Part shown: one piece after another, positions 27,863 to 37,312 of the stretch
How the letters are laid out: each line of letters opens with the position of its first letter
How positions within the stretch are numbered: position 1 is the stretch's first letter
DNA from: Myxococcales bacterium
GTDB taxonomy: Bacteria > Myxococcota_A > Polyangia > Polyangiales > JAFGIB01
Assembly: GCA_029880325.1 (NCBI GenBank)
Contig: JAOUOP010000009.1
Coordinates: forward strand, 1-57,011
Length of the DNA stretch: 57,011 bases
Reading direction: 5' to 3'
The notes under the pieces: generated by a model
Database searches by the model: none
What the model was told of the DNA's origin: nothing
What the model saw: the letters and a program-made list of their open reading frames with translations, nothing else
Made by a program: the position numbers and the translations under genes

Positions 27863-30202
27863 ATGCCGCTCGCTTCTCTGCCAATCGATGCCGTCCGCGC
27901 TCGCTTTGTGGCCGCCCTTGCGCGGGGCCCCGTGGTGGTCGCAGCGCCGACGGGCTCGGGTAAGTCGACCCGGGTGCCACGCTTTTGTTCGGGCTCGGTG
28001 CTGGTGGTGGAGCCGCGACGGGTTGCCTGCATGACGCTGGCGCGACGCGTGGCCGAGGAAGAGGGCGCCGAGCTGGGCACAACCGTAGGCTACCAGGTGC
28101 GCGATGACCGCCGCGCCAACGCCAATACGCGCGTGCTCTTCGCCACACCCGGGATCGTGCTGCGCGCCCGCGAGTTGCTCGAGCGCCAGACGGTGATCCT
28201 CGACGAGTTCCACGAGCGCGGCCTGGAGACCGATCTCTTGCTCGCCCTGCTGGTCGAACGCCAGCACCGCGGGCTGGTGGTGATGAGCGCCACGCTCGAG
28301 GCCGATCGCGTCGCCAGCGCCATCGGCGGCGAGGTGGTGGAAGCGGCGGGCCGGCTCCACCCCGTCACCGTCGAGTACCTGCCCGAAAACGCTCTGCTTC
28401 CCGACCCCCGCGACCTCGAGCTGCGCCTTCAACACGCCCTGTCCCGTTGCCAGCAGCTGCCCGGCGATGTGCTGGTCTTCTTGCCCGGCAAGGCCGAGAT
28501 CGCCCGCGTCGCGAGCGCTCTCACTTCCGACGCACGCTTTGAGGTGATCCCTCTCCACGGCTCGCTCTCCCTGGAGCAGCAGAACCGCGCCTTCGCCCCC
28601 TGCAGCCGCCGCAAGCTGATCCTCGCGACCAATGTGGCCGAGACCTCGGTGACGGTCCCCGGCATCGGGGTGGTGATCGACAGCGGCCTTTCGCGCCGAA
28701 CCCACTACCACCAGGGCCGCAGCTATTTGACCCTCACCCCAATCGCAGCCGATAGCGCCACCCAACGCGCCGGACGCGCCGGACGCACGGCCGCAGGCGT
28801 CTGCATTCGCCTCTGGTCCAAGGCCGCACGTCTGGAAGCCACCACACCACCGGAGATTCACCGCGAGTCATTGACGCCCATGTTGCTCGCCGCCGCAGCC
28901 GCCGGCTCCCATGTCGAGCGCCTTCCCTTCCTCGATCCCCCCAAGGACCACGCCCTCGACGACGCCCGCGCCGAGCTACTGGCACTCGGCGCCCTCGAAG
29001 CCGATGCCTCGCTCTCGCGCCTGGGAGCCGAGCTCTTCGGCCTGCCCATCGATCCGGCCCTCGGACGCGTCCTGGTGGAAGCCAGACGCCGCGACACGCT
29101 CCAGGACGCCATCGACCTCGTGGCCGCCCTCGGCGTCGGCCGCCCGCTGTTCATCACCTCCGCCCGCAACGACAGCGAAGACCTGCGCGAGGTCGGCTGC
29201 GACGCCAGCGCTCTCATCGCCGCCATCCGCCAGGGCGACCCCGGACGCCACGGCCTCTCCCACACCGCCCTTGCTGAAGCACGACGCACGGCCCGGCGTC
29301 TGCGCGAGGCCTTCAGCATCGAAGCCGCGCCCAGCCGCCCCGCAAACCGACGCGCCCTGGCCGCCACTGTGCTCGCCGCCGATCCCCGCACCGCCCACGT
29401 GGCCCGCATCCGCAAGCGTGCCGTGGCCTTCAGCAACGGCGGCACCGAGCTCGAGCTGGCCCGCGAAAGCGCCCTGCAGCTCGCAAAGCTCCCCGACGCC
29501 GTCGCCGTGCTCGCGATCCACGCCATCACCGACCACCGCGGACAACGCCACCTGCGCTGCACGGCCGCCCTGCCCCTGACCCTGCAACAACTGACCGATG
29601 CGGGCCTCGGTCGCGAGCGCGTGGGCGAGGTCACGCTCAAGCGCGGCGTGGCCCTGGCGCAAATCGAACGCGTCTACGCCCGGCGCGTGCTCACGAGCGA
29701 GCAGCGCATCCCCGAAGGCGAACTCGCCCGCCAGGCCATCGCCGAGCTCTTTCTCAGCGGCCGCCTGCTGCCCAAGGCCCTCGGCGAGGCCCAGCTCCGC
29801 CTCGAGCGCCGCGAGCTGGCCCGTCGCGCAGCCCGCCGCGGTAGCCTCGGCGTACGCCCGGAGCAACTGCCCGAACCCATCGATCTGCAAGCCTTCACCG
29901 TCGCGCAACTCGAAGCCCTGGGCGTCGAAAGCGGCCAGGACGCGGCCCTGCTTTCAGCCGAGGACCTCATCCCCGAGGATCTCCCCGCCGAGGTTCTCGC
30001 GCGCCTCGAGACCCAGTACCCCCTGCGCATCGAGCTGGGCGACGCGCGCTACCGCGCCGAATACGACTTCAGCAAGAGCCGCGTCACGCTGCACCTAATC
30101 GAAGGCACGCGCAAAAATCCGCCACCGCGCAGCTTCCTGCCCAAGTTCGGCGGTCTGACCATCTACGCCGAAGCCGGCGGCCGCCTGCACCTGCTGCGAT
30201 GA
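27863..30202 (+). CDS. hrpB: ATP-dependent RNA helicase HrpB
   Basis: A 779-residue DExH helicase. The Walker A motif APTGSGKST is near residue 28-36, motif II is DEFH at 114-117 (the HrpB form of DEAH, followed by ERG), motif III MSATLEAD, and motif VI QRAGRAGRT. After the two RecA-like lobes come the ratchet-type HA2 region and the HrpB C-terminal domain ending PRSFLPKFGGLTIYAEAGGR. The length is normal. The start at 27863 (MPLASLPIDAV) fits the family N-terminus; no strong Shine-Dalgarno sequence is visible. Its cellular role is poorly known. Confidence 0.92.
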   Translation: MPLASLPIDAVRARFVAALARGPVVVAAPTGSGKSTRVPRFCSGSVLVVEPRRVACMTLARRVAEEEGAELGTTVGYQVRDDRRANANTRVLFATPGIVLRARELLERQTVILDEFHERGLETDLLLALLVERQHRGLVVMSATLEADRVASAIGGEVVEAAGRLHPVTVEYLPENALLPDPRDLELRLQHALSRCQQLPGDVLVFLPGKAEIARVASALTSDARFEVIPLHGSLSLEQQNRAFAPCSRRKLILATNVAETSVTVPGIGVVIDSGLSRRTHYHQGRSYLTLTPIAADSATQRAGRAGRTAAGVCIRLWSKAARLEATTPPEIHRESLTPMLLAAAAAGSHVERLPFLDPPKDHALDDARAELLALGALEADASLSRLGAELFGLPIDPALGRVLVEARRRDTLQDAIDLVAALGVGRPLFITSARNDSEDLREVGCDASALIAAIRQGDPGRHGLSHTALAEARRTARRLREAFSIEAAPSRPANRRALAATVLAADPRTAHVARIRKRAVAFSNGGTELELARESALQLAKLPDAVAVLAIHAITDHRGQRHLRCTAALPLTLQQLTDAGLGRERVGEVTLKRGVALAQIERVYARRVLTSEQRIPEGELARQAIAELFLSGRLLPKALGEAQLRLERRELARRAARRGSLGVRPEQLPEPIDLQAFTVAQLEALGVESGQDAALLSAEDLIPEDLPAEVLARLETQYPLRIELGDARYRAEYDFSKSRVTLHLIEGTRKNPPPRSFLPKFGGLTIYAEAGGRLHLLR

Positions 30203-30221
30203 ACGCCCCGCCCCCAGGCGC

Positions 30222-30249
30222 TTGACAGCCCCACCCGCTGCGCTACGGT
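30222..30249 (+). promoter_or_regulatory. promoter of the cimA leader
   Basis: A consensus TTGACA (30222-30227) and TACGGT (30244-30249) are spaced by 16 nt. The -10 box ends 9 nt before the leader ATG, so the mRNA would start only two to four bases ahead of the leader peptide. Confidence 0.75.
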
Positions 30250-30258
30250 CCCGCCATC

Positions 30259-30333
30259 ATGATTTGCGACTTCATCGCCATTGGCATTCGAATCGTCAGC
30301 GCGGGCCCGCGGCCCGGGCCGACCGGATGCTGA
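30259..30333 (+). CDS. Ile-rich attenuation leader peptide of cimA
   Basis: A 24-codon open frame that starts at ATG 30259 and stops at TGA 30331-30333. Residues 2, 6, 8, 10 and 12 are isoleucine and residue 13 is valine (MICDFIAIGIRIV at the start), an extreme enrichment for a 24-residue peptide. It lies right after a promoter and before an intrinsic terminator ahead of citramalate synthase, an isoleucine-route enzyme. Low charged tRNA-Ile would stall the ribosome at codons 2-12. The second half (SAGPRPGPTGC) encodes the GC-rich segment that can pair with the terminator. There is no Shine-Dalgarno sequence, so translation is probably leaderless. Confidence 0.8.
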   Translation: MICDFIAIGIRIVSAGPRPGPTGC

Positions 30334-30390
30334 GCGCATCGAGTCGCCCGAAACGACCACCACAAAGGCCGCGGTCACCGCGGCCTTTTT
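30304..30390 (+). terminator. attenuator: antiterminator segment and intrinsic terminator
   Basis: The terminator is AAAGGCCGCGG (30364-30374), loop TCA, CCGCGGCCTTT (30378-30388), followed by more T. Upstream, CCGCGGCC at 30307-30314 is the exact complement of the terminator 5' arm GGCCGCGG (30367-30374), giving an alternative pairing that would prevent termination. The segment 30304-30320 can also pair with itself (GGCCC with GGGCC). A ribosome that finishes the leader at 30333 would cover 30307-30314 and allow termination; a ribosome stalled on the Ile codons would leave it free. Confidence 0.8.
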
Positions 30391-30450
30391 CGTTTCTGCT
30401 GCAACACGAAACGGGTCACGGTCAGAAGCGGTCGCACGAGCCACGCGACC

Positions 30451-32004
30451 ATGCCCAACGCAAAAGCCCCTACCCACGTGTCCATCATGGACACAACCCT
30501 GCGCGACGGCGAGCAGACCCCCCATCTCGCCTTCACTCCCAGCGAAAAGCTTCACATCGCCCGCAGCCTGATCCTCGACGTGGGCGTCGACCGCATCGAG
30601 GTGGCGTCCACGGGCGTCTCGAGCGGCGAACGCGAAGCCACCGGCCGCGTCCTCGCCTGGGCGCGCGAAGCCGGCTGCGCAGAACGCATCGAAGTGCTCG
30701 GCTTCTGCGACGGTCAGCGCTCGGCGCGATGGATGGCGGAGCTGGGCGGCGGCGCCATGAACCTTCTGCTCAAGGGCTCCGAGTCCCACTGCCGCCGCCA
30801 ACTCGGCCTCGAGCCAGAGCAACACTTCAACGCCCTCGAGCGCACCCTGCAGGCCGCCCGCGACCTGGGCGTGCCCATCGCCGGCGCCTATCTCGAAGAC
30901 TGGTCCCGCGGCATCGCCGAATCACCCGACTACGTGATGGCCGCGACCGCCCGCCTCCGCGCGCTTCACGTACCGCGCATCTACCTGGCCGACACCCTCG
31001 GCTGCCTGTCGCCGGCCCATGTCGCATCGCACGTCAAACGCATGGTGGACGCCTTCCCCGGCCAGCACTTCGAATTCCACGGACACAACGACTACGGACT
31101 GGCCACGGCCAATGCCCTCGCCGCGGTCGCCGCAGGCGCCCGAGGTGTGCATACCAGCGTCAACGGCCTGGGCGAACGCGCCGGCAACGCACGCCTGGCC
31201 GAAGTCGCCGTCGCCCTGCGCGACCACGCCGGCGTCAGCTGCAACGTAAACGAAGCGGCCGTGACCGGTATCGCATCGCTGGTCGAGACCTTCAGCGGCA
31301 AGCCCATCGCCCACAACGCGCCCCTGACCGGCCGCGACGTCTTCACACAAACCGCCGGCGTCCACGCCGACGGCGACCGCAAGGGACAGCTCTACGCGAG
31401 CCGGCTCAGCCCCGATCGCTTCGGCCGCCGTCGCGACTACGCCCTGGGCAAGCTCTCCGGCCACGCCTCCCTGGACCAAAACCTGGAACAGCTCGGTATC
31501 CGGCTCGAAAAAGAGCAACGCTCTCGGCTCCTGGCCCGCGTGGTCGAACTCGGCGACCAGAAGCAAACGATTCACCCCAGTGACCTGCCCCTTCTGGTCC
31601 ACGATCTCTTCGGCGACCCGCGCTTCGAAGCCCAGCGCTACCCACGCATCACCGACTACCGCGTGACAATCGCGCGCGCTTCAGCCGCCCGCGGAGAACT
31701 CACACTCCGCTTCGGCGAACGCACGATCACCACCAGGGCAGAAGGCACGGGCGGCTACGACGCCCTGGTCGCCGCTCTGCGTACGGCCATGGAAGAGTTC
31801 GACCTACAGCTGCCCGCGCTGACGGACTTCCGAGTACGCATCCCACCATCGGGCGGCCCCTCGGCGCTGGTGGAAGCCTCCATCGAGTGGTCACACTGCG
31901 ACGAACGTTTCACAACGGTCGGCGTCGATCCGGATCAACTGGGAGCTGCCATCATCGCGACCCAGAAGATGCTGGCAAGAGTCTGCACACCTGGCGTCAT
32001 TTGA
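30451..32004 (+). CDS. cimA: (R)-citramalate synthase
   Basis: A 517-residue enzyme condensing pyruvate and acetyl-CoA to (R)-citramalate, the first step of the threonine-independent isoleucine route. The TIM-barrel part opens with DTTLRDGEQT (residues 14-23) and has EFHGHND near 208-214 with metal-binding His210 and His212, and NGLGERAGN. The C-terminal part from about 380 is a LeuA-type allosteric dimer domain. The length and landmarks such as VYLEDWS-like AYLEDWS and FTQTAGVHADGD resemble Leptospira CimA. 2-isopropylmalate synthase is the alternative. The Ile-rich leader upstream supports the isoleucine assignment. Confidence 0.85.
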   Translation: MPNAKAPTHVSIMDTTLRDGEQTPHLAFTPSEKLHIARSLILDVGVDRIEVASTGVSSGEREATGRVLAWAREAGCAERIEVLGFCDGQRSARWMAELGGGAMNLLLKGSESHCRRQLGLEPEQHFNALERTLQAARDLGVPIAGAYLEDWSRGIAESPDYVMAATARLRALHVPRIYLADTLGCLSPAHVASHVKRMVDAFPGQHFEFHGHNDYGLATANALAAVAAGARGVHTSVNGLGERAGNARLAEVAVALRDHAGVSCNVNEAAVTGIASLVETFSGKPIAHNAPLTGRDVFTQTAGVHADGDRKGQLYASRLSPDRFGRRRDYALGKLSGHASLDQNLEQLGIRLEKEQRSRLLARVVELGDQKQTIHPSDLPLLVHDLFGDPRFEAQRYPRITDYRVTIARASAARGELTLRFGERTITTRAEGTGGYDALVAALRTAMEEFDLQLPALTDFRVRIPPSGGPSALVEASIEWSHCDERFTTVGVDPDQLGAAIIATQKMLARVCTPGVI

Positions 32005-32088
32005 TGCGACGCAAATCACAATTCCGCCACCGCACAATTCTTGCGCTTCGCAACACCCTCCCGCAGCCAAAACCGCTAGGGTCGAATG

Positions 32089-32117
32089 ACTGGGTCCGTG
32101 GTGGGTGCGGACCCAGT
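32089..32117. other. perfect 10-bp hairpin upstream of the haem/copper lipoprotein
   Basis: ACTGGGTCCG (32089-32098) and CGGACCCAGT (32108-32117) form a perfect inverted repeat with a 9-nt loop in the gap after cimA. No T-run follows, so it could be an operator or an mRNA structure rather than a terminator. Confidence 0.4.
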
Positions 32118-32196
32118 GTTGTTGGATTGCGGAACACGCGTCGCGACCCGGGCCTGCGACGACCCCGGACGCGATGTCCAGGTGGAGAAACGAGTC

Positions 32197-33573
32197 ATGA
32201 TCGGAGAGTTGAGTCGATGTGCACGCCCGCTGAGTTGTGCGCTCCTGTGTGTGGTGCTGGTGCTTTTCGGTTGCTCCGACGACAGCGACCAAGCGGCTGA
32301 CCAAGCTGCTCAAGCCGCCGACAGCGCGAATTCGGACCAGGCAGCCACGGGTGCCGCCGGAGCAGCCGCCGAAGCCGCTCCCTCGACATCCTCGACAGCC
32401 GGCGTCGGCGAAGGCGCGGCCGGGGCGACCCAAGCCAGCCAAGATGATCCCTTCTGCCAGGCGCTGACCGTCTTTGGATCCGCCTGCCAAAGCTGCCACG
32501 GCAAAGAACTCGCCGGCGGCGCACCCTTTCCGCTGCTGAGCTACGAAGACGTACTGGCTCCGTCCCTCTCCGATCCCTCGAAGACGGTGGCCGAGATGAT
32601 CGCCGTGCGCATCCACGAAGAGACGCGACCGATGCCCCCGCTGAGTCAAAAACCGCTAAGCGACGACCAGCTCGCCACCCTCGACGCCTGGCTGGACGCC
32701 GGCACACCGGCTCCGACGGTCGAGTGCGCCGCGCTGCCAAGCGACCCGGGTCCCATTGTCGAAGGCGAGCCCGTCTGGCCCGACGACTGCCAGGAGCGCT
32801 ACGAGATCCGCGCCCACGACGGCAACGGCGGCCCCTACATCGTGCCGGCCGACACCGAAGAGACCATCGACCTCTCGGTCCCGGTGCCCTGGGCCGGCGA
32901 CGGCGGAGCGGTCCAGGCGCTGGCCATCCGCCCCCTGACCAACAACAAGCGCGTGGTGCACCACTGGATTCTCTACGCCGGCAACAACGACTTCATCACC
33001 AGCTGGTCGCCGGGCAAGCCCATGGAAACCTTCCCCGAAGGCGTCGGCGTGCACATGCCCACCGAGGGCAACTTCCGCCTCAACATGCACTACTTCAACG
33101 TGGGCAACCCACAGCAAGAGCCCGATGCGAGCGGCCTCGAGGTCTGCATCACGCGCGATCTCCGACCCTCCACCGCCACCACCTACATGTTTTCGGGCTC
33201 CGCCACGGTACCGCCCGGCGGCCGCGTCGAAAACGTCTCGACGTGCAACGTGATCGCCAGCGAGCCGGTGCATCTGATCACCAGCTCCCCGCACATGCAT
33301 TCCTACGGCGTGGCCTCCAAGTTCGAGGTGGTGCGCGCCGACGGTAGCGTCGAGGTGCTCGAAGACGCGCCCTTCAACTGGGAAGACCAGCACGTCACCC
33401 CCATCGACACCGTGATCCAAAACGGCGATCGCGTCCGCCTGACCTGCATCTACGAAAACCCCACCGATCAAACGATCACCTACGGCGGCAGCAGCGAGGA
33501 CGAGATGTGCTTCAACTTCTCGCGCTACTACCCGATGGGCGCCCTCGTCTGTTTCGGCGGCGGCTTCTTCTGA
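32197..33573 (+). CDS. lipoprotein with c-type haem site and copper type II monooxygenase fold
   Basis: A 458-residue lipoprotein (lipobox LFGC, Cys26). An Ala/Ser-rich linker leads to a cytochrome-c-like segment with the haem motif CQSCH (C97, C100, H101) and a possible Met ligand in RPMPPLS. The C-terminal half matches the PHM/DBM copper monooxygenase fold: H255-H256 in VVHHW and H298 in NMHYF for one copper, H366 and H368 in PHMHSYG plus M437 in DEMCF for the other. All six ligands are present. The haem domain could feed electrons to copper. The substrate is unknown. It is convergent with pdxT. Confidence 0.82.
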   Translation: MIGELSRCARPLSCALLCVVLVLFGCSDDSDQAADQAAQAADSANSDQAATGAAGAAAEAAPSTSSTAGVGEGAAGATQASQDDPFCQALTVFGSACQSCHGKELAGGAPFPLLSYEDVLAPSLSDPSKTVAEMIAVRIHEETRPMPPLSQKPLSDDQLATLDAWLDAGTPAPTVECAALPSDPGPIVEGEPVWPDDCQERYEIRAHDGNGGPYIVPADTEETIDLSVPVPWAGDGGAVQALAIRPLTNNKRVVHHWILYAGNNDFITSWSPGKPMETFPEGVGVHMPTEGNFRLNMHYFNVGNPQQEPDASGLEVCITRDLRPSTATTYMFSGSATVPPGGRVENVSTCNVIASEPVHLITSSPHMHSYGVASKFEVVRADGSVEVLEDAPFNWEDQHVTPIDTVIQNGDRVRLTCIYENPTDQTITYGGSSEDEMCFNFSRYYPMGALVCFGGGFF

Positions 33574-33576
33574 GCA

Positions 33577-34107
33577 CTACAACACGGAACCGAAGACGCG
33601 CCGGTGCAGCCACGGGTCGTCGGTCAGCTCCGGGTGAAAGCTGGCGGCCCACAGCGATCCCCGGCGCACCGCCACCGCCTCGCTCCGGTAGCGGACAACC
33701 ACCTCGACCGAAGCCCCCACGCGCGCGATGCGCGGCGCCCGGATGAAGACAAGCCGATGACCGCCGCCGTCGCTTTCGGCCTCGAAGCTATGGAGTTGCG
33801 AACCGAAGCCGTTGCGCACGAGGTCGAGCTCGAGCCAACCCCGTTTCGCCGAAAGCACCAGGCCGGCACAGGTCGCAAGCAGCGGGCGCCCGGAATGCAC
33901 GAAATCATCCAGGGCCTCGCCCAGCCCAAAACGCTCGAGCAAGAGCCCTTGGGCCGTACTCTCGCCGCCGGGCAGCACGAGTCCCGACAGCCCAGGCAGC
34001 TCGGCCGCCCCGCGCACCTCCCGCGCAGCCAGGCCGAGCCGCCCGAGCATCTCCAGGTGCGGCCGCACGCCGCCCTGCAAGGCCACGACACCGATCACCG
34101 CGCTCAC
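33577..34107 (-). CDS. pdxT: PLP synthase glutaminase subunit PdxT
   Basis: A 176-residue class I glutaminase that supplies ammonia to PdxS. The oxyanion strand GGEST is at 48-51, the nucleophile C80 lies in LATCAGL, and H158 and E160 in SFHPEL complete the triad. I chose GTG at 34107 because it forms a GTGA overlap with the pdxS stop; a TTG one codon upstream is possible. It is the last gene of the pdxR-pdxS-pdxT unit and is convergent with the haem/copper lipoprotein gene, leaving only 3 bp between stops. Confidence 0.92.
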   Translation of the reverse strand: MSAVIGVVALQGGVRPHLEMLGRLGLAAREVRGAAELPGLSGLVLPGGESTAQGLLLERFGLGEALDDFVHSGRPLLATCAGLVLSAKRGWLELDLVRNGFGSQLHSFEAESDGGGHRLVFIRAPRIARVGASVEVVVRYRSEAVAVRRGSLWAASFHPELTDDPWLHRRVFGSVL

Positions 34108-34985
34108 CAACCGCGCGTGGCGAAGTGGCGGTCGGCCGGCAGCGTCGAAAGCTCGATGCCAGGCATGGCGGCGCCGAGGCCGGCGCTGATCGCAGCCAGA
34201 CGCCCTGGCTGATCGTAGTAACTCACCGCCGCCACCATGGCCTCGGCCCGCGCCTTGGGGTCCTCCGACAGGAAGATTCCGCTACCGACAAAGACCGAAC
34301 GAGCTCCCAGCGCCATGCACAGCGCAGCGTCGGCCGGTGTGGCGATGCCGCCGGCGGCGAAGCAGGGCACCGGCAGCTCACCGGTCGCGGCCACACGCGC
34401 GAGCAGCTCGTAGGGCGCGCCCAGCTCGCGCGCGCGGGCTATCAACTCTTCGTTACCAATCCCAGCGAGCCCGCGGATCTGCTCGCGCAGGCTGCGCAGA
34501 TGCCGCACCGCCTGCACCACGTTGCCCGTCCCGGCCTCGCCCTTGCTGCGCAACAACACCGCGCCCTCCGCCACGCGCCTGAGGGCCTCGCCCAGATCAC
34601 GACAACCGCAGACGACCGGCACCTTCAGTGCGTGCTTGTCGATGTGGTACTGCTCGTCGGCCGGCGTCAGCACCTCGCTCTCGTCGATGAAATCCACTTC
34701 CAACGCCTCGAGAATCTGGGCCTCGACGAAGTGCCCGATGCGGCACTTGGCCATCACCGGAATCGTCACCGCCGCCTTGATCGCCTCGATGCGCTGCGGG
34801 TCCGAGGCGCGCGCCACGCCACCCTCGGCGCGGATCTGGGCCGGCACCCGCTCCAGCGCCATCACCGCGACGGCGCCGGCCGCCTCGGCGATGCGCGCCT
34901 GCTCGGCGTCGACCACATCCATGATCACGCCGCCCTCGAGCATGCGCGAAAGCCCCAACTTGGTCACAAAGCTCGCCTCTTGCAT
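34104..34985 (-). CDS. pdxS: PLP synthase subunit PdxS
   Basis: A 293-residue TIM-barrel enzyme that makes pyridoxal 5'-phosphate from ribose 5-phosphate, glyceraldehyde 3-phosphate and ammonia. The catalytic lysines are in [10 protein letters not shown] (near residue 80) and [12 protein letters not shown] (near 148), and the phosphate-binding [12 protein letters not shown] is present near 235. The length is normal for the family. Its ATG overlaps the pdxR stop and its stop overlaps the pdxT start, so all three genes are translationally coupled. Confidence 0.96.
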   Translation of the reverse strand: MQEASFVTKLGLSRMLEGGVIMDVVDAEQARIAEAAGAVAVMALERVPAQIRAEGGVARASDPQRIEAIKAAVTIPVMAKCRIGHFVEAQILEALEVDFIDESEVLTPADEQYHIDKHALKVPVVCGCRDLGEALRRVAEGAVLLRSKGEAGTGNVVQAVRHLRSLREQIRGLAGIGNEELIARARELGAPYELLARVAATGELPVPCFAAGGIATPADAALCMALGARSVFVGSGIFLSEDPKARAEAMVAAVSYYDQPGRLAAISAGLGAAMPGIELSTLPADRHFATRGW

Positions 34986-36520
34986 CAGATCACCTCCAGC
35001 GGCCTTGCCGCCTGTTCTCCGCTTTCACTCTCGAGCAACTCCAACAGCAGCGTCCCCAGGCGTTGTCCGCCCTCGCGCAAGCGCGCGGCCGGTTCGGCGC
35101 AGCAGGTCAAGCGAATGCCCTGTTCGCTGAGGTCGCCGCTGCGATTGAGGTTGCTCGGCCCCACCAACACGCCCCGCTCGAGCGCGCGCTCAAAGACCCG
35201 ATCGGGCGGCAGCGCATCGGGCAGCTCAATCCACGACACCACGCCATGGGAGGAAAGTCGCACGGGCAACGCGTTGCCCAGCGTGGCAGCCAGCCCCGCG
35301 GCCAGCGCGTCACGCCGCCGCCGGTACTCGGGCACGATGCGCTTGAGATGCGCCCGCAGGTAGCCGCGCTCCAGGAACTCGGCCAGACCGTACTGCAATA
35401 GCAGCGAGCTGCCGAGATCCATCGAGTGCTTGAGCGCCTCGAAGCGCTCGTGGATCGCGGCCGGTCCCACCACATAACCCAGGCGCAAGGCGGGGATCAG
35501 CTTCTTGCTGTAGGTGCCCACGTAGATCACGTCGCCGTCGAGGGCGCGCAGGGGCGGCGGCGGCTCCACCTCGTCGAGGTTCAGGTCCGAGGTGTAGTCA
35601 TCTTCGATCAGCGCAATACCCGAGCGCCGCGACCAGGCCACCAGCTGTTGACGACGGCGGGTGGAAATCACGCGCCCGGTGGGGTTGTGGCAATTGGGCA
35701 TCAGGTAAAAGAACTTGGCGCCGCTGCGGGAAAGGCGCTCGAGGGCGCTGAGCGAGGGTCCTTCCTCGTCGGTGGCCACCGGGATCAAGCGCGCACCGGC
35801 GGCGCGGAAAACGCCGATGGCGCCCGCGTAGGTGGTCGCGTCCACCAGCACGTGCTCGCCCGGGTCGACCAACATGCGCACCAGCACGTCCAGCGCCTGC
35901 TGGCTGCCCGAGGTCACCTGCACGTCCTGTGCGCAGGTCGACACCCCCAGCCGCGTCAGGTCCTCGGCGATGCACTCGCGCAGCCTTGGAACACCCGCGC
36001 GCGGCGCGTAGCCGAGCGTCCGCGGACCCAGGCTGCGCAGCACGTGGTCCAGGCAGCGCTGGAAGAGTTCGGCTGGCAAGAGGTCGGCGGAGGGCTGATG
36101 CCGCGCCAGGTCGATGCGGTCGCCGCCGGCGCGCGTGAGCTTGATGAAATGGCGCCGCTGCTCGGACTCGACCTCGCTGACCTCGCTGAAGAGACCGGCC
36201 CAGGCCACCCCGCCCGGACCCGACTCCCGCCGCAGGGCCGGCGCTCCGGGCAAACGCGGCTTCTGGGGCGGCGCGCTCTCCACGAAGGTGCCGCGACCCA
36301 CCGTGGAGACCACGAAGCCGGCGTCCTCCAGGGCGCGGTAGGCTCGCACCACCGTGTTGCGGTGGGTGCCCAGGCGGACGGCCAGCCGCCGCGTGGGCGG
36401 CAGCCGAGCACCGGGGGCCAGGGCGCCGTTTTCGATGCGGCCGGCGATGGCGTCGAAGAGTTGTTGGTAGATCGGCGTGTGGGAGCCGAGGGCGAGGTCA
36501 ATGGGTCCAATTTGGTCCAT
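34985..36520 (-). CDS. pdxR: MocR-type regulator PdxR
   Basis: A 511-residue fusion of a GntR winged helix (about 1-75, with [26 protein letters not shown]) and a fold-type I aminotransferase domain with the PLP-binding lysine in [19 protein letters not shown]. Such proteins sense PLP and control PLP synthesis. The start at 36520 (MDQIGPIDL) was chosen because the extra upstream codons look like promoter DNA. Unlike the usual divergent layout, pdxR here is the first gene of the pdxST operon, overlapping pdxS by one base of the stop (ATGA). Repeated GGTCCAA-like sites lie over and upstream of its start. Confidence 0.88.
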   Translation of the reverse strand: MDQIGPIDLALGSHTPIYQQLFDAIAGRIENGALAPGARLPPTRRLAVRLGTHRNTVVRAYRALEDAGFVVSTVGRGTFVESAPPQKPRLPGAPALRRESGPGGVAWAGLFSEVSEVESEQRRHFIKLTRAGGDRIDLARHQPSADLLPAELFQRCLDHVLRSLGPRTLGYAPRAGVPRLRECIAEDLTRLGVSTCAQDVQVTSGSQQALDVLVRMLVDPGEHVLVDATTYAGAIGVFRAAGARLIPVATDEEGPSLSALERLSRSGAKFFYLMPNCHNPTGRVISTRRRQQLVAWSRRSGIALIEDDYTSDLNLDEVEPPPPLRALDGDVIYVGTYSKKLIPALRLGYVVGPAAIHERFEALKHSMDLGSSLLLQYGLAEFLERGYLRAHLKRIVPEYRRRRDALAAGLAATLGNALPVRLSSHGVVSWIELPDALPPDRVFERALERGVLVGPSNLNRSGDLSEQGIRLTCCAEPAARLREGGQRLGTLLLELLESESGEQAARPLEVI

Positions 36521-36642
36521 TTGGCACACTCCAAACAGCACGGACTCGAAGGCGAGCACCATGAATGGTCCAAGAATAGCGCCGATATCGAAGCAGAAAA
36601 GCGCCAACGCACCCAAAGCCCACAGCCCAATCAGTCCAAATA
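36500..36642. promoter_or_regulatory. iterated GGTCCAA-type sites at the pdxR start
   Basis: On the plus strand, related sites AATGGGTCCAA (36500-36510), TTTGGTCCATT (36511-36521), AATGGTCCAAG (36564-36574) and AATCAGTCCAAAT (36629-36641) recur over 140 bp. The first two abut and cover the first codons of pdxR. This is the kind of direct-repeat pattern bound by MocR regulators, so PdxR autoregulation is inferred. The gap also serves the divergent lipoprotein gene at 36743. Confidence 0.5.
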
Positions 36643-36742
36643 GCCGGCATAGGAGGTGCCAATCGGCCCCGCCCAGCCCTGCTCCCCGGGACCGATGTGG
36701 TGGTGCCGGCGCCCGTGGCTATCTCCCCATCGGCCCCCTGTG

Positions 36743-37213
36743 ATGCCCATGCCGCCGATCACCCCGATAACCGCCGCCACCCTCACCCTGCTCGGACTCG
36801 TCGCCTGCCGCTCGGCCACCGACATCACCCGCAGCGACGACGAAGTCGAAGCCTGGGTAGCCGAGCAGAAGGCCCGGGAACGGCACAAAGAGCATGCGAG
36901 CCCGGGCTCCTCCCTGCCCCCGCCGCCGGCCGACGACAGCTCCCCGCGCCCGGCCGCGCCGCCTGCCACGCCGGCGCCGGCCACGACCGCCACCGGCCCC
37001 TGCTCGGCTGCCTGGTACGAGCACGTCGAGCACAGCCTGCACGTCGCCGACTCCGAGGGCCACGGTCCCGACCTGGGCTCGGCCGAGTGGAAAGCCACCG
37101 TGGAAAGGCGTCTCGGGGTCGACGCCGACCCCGCATTTCCGGAGCCCGGCACGGCCGCCTGGTGCAGCCGCGTCGACATATTGGTCGCCGAGCGCTCGCC
37201 CCCGCCGCGATGA
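36743..37213 (+). CDS. small proline-rich lipoprotein, unknown
   Basis: A 156-residue protein with lipobox GLVAC (Cys near residue 20). A charged segment (DEVEAWVAEQKARER) is followed by a Pro/Ala linker and a C-terminal domain with two cysteines (GPCSAAWYEHVEH and GTAAWCSRVD), which could form a disulfide. I do not recognise it. The start at 36743 gives the signal peptide; earlier in-frame ATGs would put a proline-rich stretch before it. Confidence 0.6.
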   Translation: MPMPPITPITAATLTLLGLVACRSATDITRSDDEVEAWVAEQKARERHKEHASPGSSLPPPPADDSSPRPAAPPATPAPATTATGPCSAAWYEHVEHSLHVADSEGHGPDLGSAEWKATVERRLGVDADPAFPEPGTAAWCSRVDILVAERSPPPR

Positions 37214-37312
37214 CGCCGTCACTTTTTTTGAAATTCTGCGAAACCGCGCGCGCCTGGGGCCGATAAGTGTCATCAAAGAGGCGGCCACATCGAGCCGCCC
37301 GAAAGGACGGCC

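Noticed and set aside
27611..28861. N-terminal extension of the RAYT frame
   Set aside because: It overlaps the 5' part of hrpB on the opposite strand and the repeat array; the sequence is not family-like.
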